Assembly (NCBI GenBank): GCA_937146645.1
Contig: CAKZRQ010000013.1
Coordinates: forward strand, 310,001-374,000
Length of the DNA stretch: 64,000 bases
From: an uncultured Cyclobacteriaceae bacterium
Lineage (GTDB): Bacteria; Bacteroidota; Bacteroidia; Cytophagales; Cyclobacteriaceae
Direction of reading: 5' to 3'
A program made the translations under genes and the position numbers. The stretch's first letter is position 1. Each line of letters opens with the position of its first letter. Shown one piece after another: positions 61,460-64,000 of this stretch. The notes below the pieces were generated by a model, which was given only the letters and a program-made list of their open reading frames with translations, was not told the DNA's origin and did no database searches.

Positions 61460-62662
61460 TTATCTCTTCTCATTTGCGATGGAGTTCTTGTAACCGAAGC
61501 TGTATTTGGCGGAGAACTGAAGTCGATTGAAACTTCCTGATGTCATCCCATCTGCCAGGCCTCTGTAGCCATGAATGAATTCCACACCAAATAAGAGTTC
61601 TGGAGCTGGGGAGTACTTTAGATTGCCGGAGAAACTATATGCAGTCTCGTTGGCTTCCATGCTCACCAAGTCCATATCGTTCATGGCTTGGTATGCCGAA
61701 ACATTAAAACTAGAAGACCACTTTTCGGGCTTCCAGTAGTGGTTATAAGCCACATAACCATTTATTGATCCAATACCGTGAATATTTCTATCCTGATCAA
61801 CTACCCCGGCTGAAGTAAAACCCAGGGCTGTATATCTTCCCAAACCAGTTCCATATGTTCCCATAAATCGGATATCAGAACCCTTACTTCCTACTGAAAA
61901 TTTTCCTCCACTGGTAATTCCAAATGCGTATTTGGTCTTCGTTTCCTGTGTATTGGTGGTTTTGCCATTTAGTGCCCTATTCAGCACCGCCACGCCGATA
62001 AACCCTTTTTCAAAAGTGAAATTTCTCCTGATGATTAGGTCGGGTAGGATCTCTTTTTCAGACTCTACGATGCCGGGATCCTGAAATCCCATCAAGGTGG
62101 TCTCTGGATTTTCCAGCGAGAATTGCCAGTTATTTTGCGTGAATCTAATCTGAGGCTGTCGATTGAAAACCAGGCCTTCAGCTGCTCCCGCAAAATCCAA
62201 ATCATCCGGTACGACCACAATCATAAATGTGGACCATGTCTGACCAACAAGTAGTTTCCCCCACTCGAAATAGAAGTGCCTCATTCTGGGTGCAAAAGAG
62301 TTACTGACCCTTTCATTACCCTGAGCAGAAAGAAGAAAATCTAATTCAATAAATCCGTGAATACTCTGCCCAAGGAGCTCAGTATTTACATCGAAATTGA
62401 ATCTGGATTCCTTTACATGGAAATCCAGATTGTAATTGTTCTCCGAATCACCAACTGGAATTTGAGCAGGAAAGTGAATATCCTTCATCGGGCTGGTAGA
62501 ACTGACCTGACCGTTATTATACCAAGTATTGATAAAGTCGGCTTTGATATATCCTCCAAACTTGAAGGTGGTCCTATTCTCAGTGGTCTGCTCTTCTTGA
62601 GCAAAGCTGAGGCTTATCGATAGAATGAAAAGAAGTAGAGATGTGGTGTAGAGTTTCTTCAT
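61460..62662 (-). CDS. DcaP-like porin
   Basis: A 400-residue outer-membrane protein. The signal peptide (1-21, ending SFAQ) precedes a coiled segment (EEQTTENRTTF) and a barrel with the DcaP-type start KFGGYIKADFINTWYNNGQV. The ESRFNFDVNTELLGQSIHGF and HFYFEWGKLLVGQTWSTFM segments are characteristic of DcaP/LbtU-like trimeric channels for anionic, dicarboxylic-type compounds. The ATG at 62662 is used; a longer frame reaching 62749 would overlap the neighbouring gene and lacks a signal-like start. It lies 8 bp after the porin gene at 62671. Confidence 0.85.
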   Translation of the reverse strand: MKKLYTTSLLLFILSISLSFAQEEQTTENRTTFKFGGYIKADFINTWYNNGQVSSTSPMKDIHFPAQIPVGDSENNYNLDFHVKESRFNFDVNTELLGQSIHGFIELDFLLSAQGNERVSNSFAPRMRHFYFEWGKLLVGQTWSTFMIVVVPDDLDFAGAAEGLVFNRQPQIRFTQNNWQFSLENPETTLMGFQDPGIVESEKEILPDLIIRRNFTFEKGFIGVAVLNRALNGKTTNTQETKTKYAFGITSGGKFSVGSKGSDIRFMGTYGTGLGRYTALGFTSAGVVDQDRNIHGIGSINGYVAYNHYWKPEKWSSSFNVSAYQAMNDMDLVSMEANETAYSFSGNLKYSPAPELLFGVEFIHGYRGLADGMTSGSFNRLQFSAKYSFGYKNSIANEKR

Positions 62663-62670
62663 TCTATCTG

Positions 62671-64000
62671 TTAAAAGGTTACTCTTCCTCTCACTCCTAA
62701 GTAAGTCAGGGAATTCACATTGGGGTTTAGGGTTGGGTTGATGATCCACTGGAAGTCAGGTGTTATAGCCAAATGTTCAGTCAAATGGAATCGATAGTAA
62801 ACTTCTACCGTCATTTGGTTTTCACTGTCAGGGATATTGGTTTCTGCCCAAGAAAAAGAGGTTCCTAATAGGTCATGAGACTTAAAGACAAAGCCGTGAC
62901 CGATTTGTACGTCCTTCTTGTAGAAGGCATTCTCACCATTTCCCTCAGAGAAGGCGAAACGAACGTAGGGAGCAAATTTCTCTTTGAAGAACCAATGGGA
63001 AGTAAAGGCTATTCCATTACTGCTGGCTATATCATTGCCACCTCTGGTATATGCATCGGTACTCCAATAGGTCAGACTGATTTTCTTAAAATAACGCTCT
63101 GCCATACTTGGAACCCAGCCTACTTCTGCGGCCTTGAAGAATTTCCCTTCAAAAAACTGATCTCCAAAATCAAGGAAATTATTCTGTGCAAAGTCATCTC
63201 CATAAGCATCAGCAAGAGCACCCATGAAATACCAGTTGTCATTAAATCGGAAACTTCCAACTATTCCTACTCCTTGATTTGGCCAATTAATGGTCCCGGA
63301 GAGAGATGAACCATACCCGAGGAAACTTGTCCATGGGACAACCAGACCATGGAAATTGAAGTAGTTAGTCATATCTACCTTTCCTAGTACAAACTGAAGC
63401 CTGCTGTCAAAGAAGTTTTGCTGCCAATTTAGCTCTAGAAGCCTTGAGGAATAATTATTAAATCCGGTTGCAGGTAGGCCATAGTACCCTGACTCAAAAA
63501 TTCCATGGAACATGGAGTTAGTCAGATTTCCATAGGCATGGCGGTTATTCATTTTAGCGAATAAGGTGCCTGTGTTCTTGCCTTTTTTTCTATTCACTAG
63601 GGTCCAACCTAATTGTATGTCCAGAATTCCAGAACCGGTATTCGGATTATTGACTTCGCTATCAATAACCTCTGATGAGGACATGTAGACCGATGTATAG
63701 TTGATCCCAATTTGAAGCCCGGTATTTTCTTTCAATCGTGCTTTCCATGCATACCAGCCTTTGGTAACCCTAATTGGAACCCTGAAATAAGACTCTTTCT
63801 TCTGGTTATCTGCCTTAAGTTGGGCCCCAATTGCCTTTGGCCCTCCCAGAGCATCCTGATTGGTGTAATTGGATTCAGTGCTATCTGATTTTACACCAAA
63901 ACCTGATTCGCTCTGCGCATAACTATCAAATGAGCTAGCACTCATGGCAAATACCAGGAGGGAAATGAAAAGAATTTCTGGATATTTATTTCCAGACTTC
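62671..64000 (-). CDS. OprB-like carbohydrate-type porin (5' end outside window)
   Basis: A partial gene: the stop lies at 62671 but the open frame runs to the right edge. The ATG at 63945 lies inside the signal peptide. The frame upstream of it reads PEILFISLLVFA, continuing to MSASSFDSYAQ, so the true start is beyond 64000. The mature barrel (at least 400 residues) resembles OprB-type porins: GWYAWKARLKENTGLQIGIN at the start, YWSTDAYTRGGND with ASSNGIAFTSHWFF, and the ending GVRGRVTF with the final Phe of barrel proteins. It is the first gene of the outer-membrane operon seen here. Confidence 0.82.
   Translation of the reverse strand, partial: KSGNKYPEILFISLLVFAMSASSFDSYAQSESGFGVKSDSTESNYTNQDALGGPKAIGAQLKADNQKKESYFRVPIRVTKGWYAWKARLKENTGLQIGINYTSVYMSSSEVIDSEVNNPNTGSGILDIQLGWTLVNRKKGKNTGTLFAKMNNRHAYGNLTNSMFHGIFESGYYGLPATGFNNYSSRLLELNWQQNFFDSRLQFVLGKVDMTNYFNFHGLVVPWTSFLGYGSSLSGTINWPNQGVGIVGSFRFNDNWYFMGALADAYGDDFAQNNFLDFGDQFFEGKFFKAAEVGWVPSMAERYFKKISLTYWSTDAYTRGGNDIASSNGIAFTSHWFFKEKFAPYVRFAFSEGNGENAFYKKDVQIGHGFVFKSHDLLGTSFSWAETNIPDSENQMTVEVYYRFHLTEHLAITPDFQWIINPTLNPNVNSLTYLGVRGRVTF

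Noticed and set aside
62663..62749. 29-codon extension of the DcaP-like gene
   Set aside because: It overlaps the upstream porin coding region, lacks a signal peptide and is not conserved-looking; ATG at 62662 begins a clear signal peptide.

Overview
The window looks like chromosomal core DNA of a Bacteroidota bacterium, most likely a free-living aerobic Cytophagia relative (Cyclobacteriaceae/Algoriphagus-like). This placement is inferred from gene content. The signs are: no Shine-Dalgarno sequences before most genes; AT-rich start contexts; a TAnnTTTG-type -7 box before the HU gene; the mutY-ssb-gldE block typical of gliding-type Bacteroidota; a 29-residue COX24-like basic protein beside RNase G; a TonB-dependent receptor with a carboxypeptidase-regulatory-like N-terminus; and many lipoproteins and LytTR regulators. 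I see no rRNA, tRNA, CRISPR array, insertion sequence or prophage. Many genes start at GTG or TTG, or overlap the upstream stop by 4 bp, so several starts given here are shorter than the longest open frame.

Layout. 1-9.4 kb: yjjX and yebC (minus), ndh (plus), a small secreted Glu/Arg-rich protein, a bidirectional terminator, then gltB-gltD for NADPH glutamate synthase. 9.8-12.8 kb: mutY-ssb-gldE (minus). 12.9-15.9 kb: HU, a TPR protein, a 29-aa COX24-like protein and rng (plus). 15.9-21.8 kb: a TonB-dependent receptor and a secreted partner, then a LytS-type kinase, a LytTR response regulator and a membrane protein. A 21-bp direct repeat upstream of the receptor resembles a LytTR operator. 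22-27.8 kb: a tripartite RND efflux operon. 27.9-29.7 kb: a histidine-rich DUF4198-like protein fused by overlap to a HupE/UreJ-type permease, probably metal uptake. 29.8-34.3 kb: a tail-collar-domain protein, a DUF2490 protein and two unknown proteins. 34.4-43 kb: a run of degradative genes (M14 peptidase, sulfatase, GMC oxidoreductase, SH3-like protein, cupin lipoprotein, second M14 peptidase), with a heptanucleotide tandem repeat at one end. 43-49.7 kb: a CPBP-family membrane protein, a DUF6624 protein, and a five-gene group with two serine hydrolases around a membrane-bound LytTR regulator. 49.8-52.7 kb: uvrA. 52.7-53.2 kb: intergenic space packed with dispersed repeats. 53.2-57.1 kb: pnuC-nadR and a four-gene ABC-2 transporter operon. 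57.2-58.7 kb: arylsulfatase lipoprotein. 58.7-64 kb: five outer-membrane barrel-type genes; the last runs off the window end.

How it fits together. Nitrogen assimilation, DNA repair, RNA decay and respiration genes form a housekeeping backbone. The accessory genes are mostly envelope functions: substrate entry (TonB receptor, porins, HupE), export (RND pump, ABC-2) and extracellular or periplasmic hydrolysis (sulfatases, M14 peptidases, serine hydrolases). The best candidates for something little described are the His-rich DUF4198/HupE pair, the LytTR/TonB-receptor regulatory unit with its direct-repeat operator, and the outer-membrane protein operon at the right end. All functional links are inferred from order, spacing and family knowledge only.
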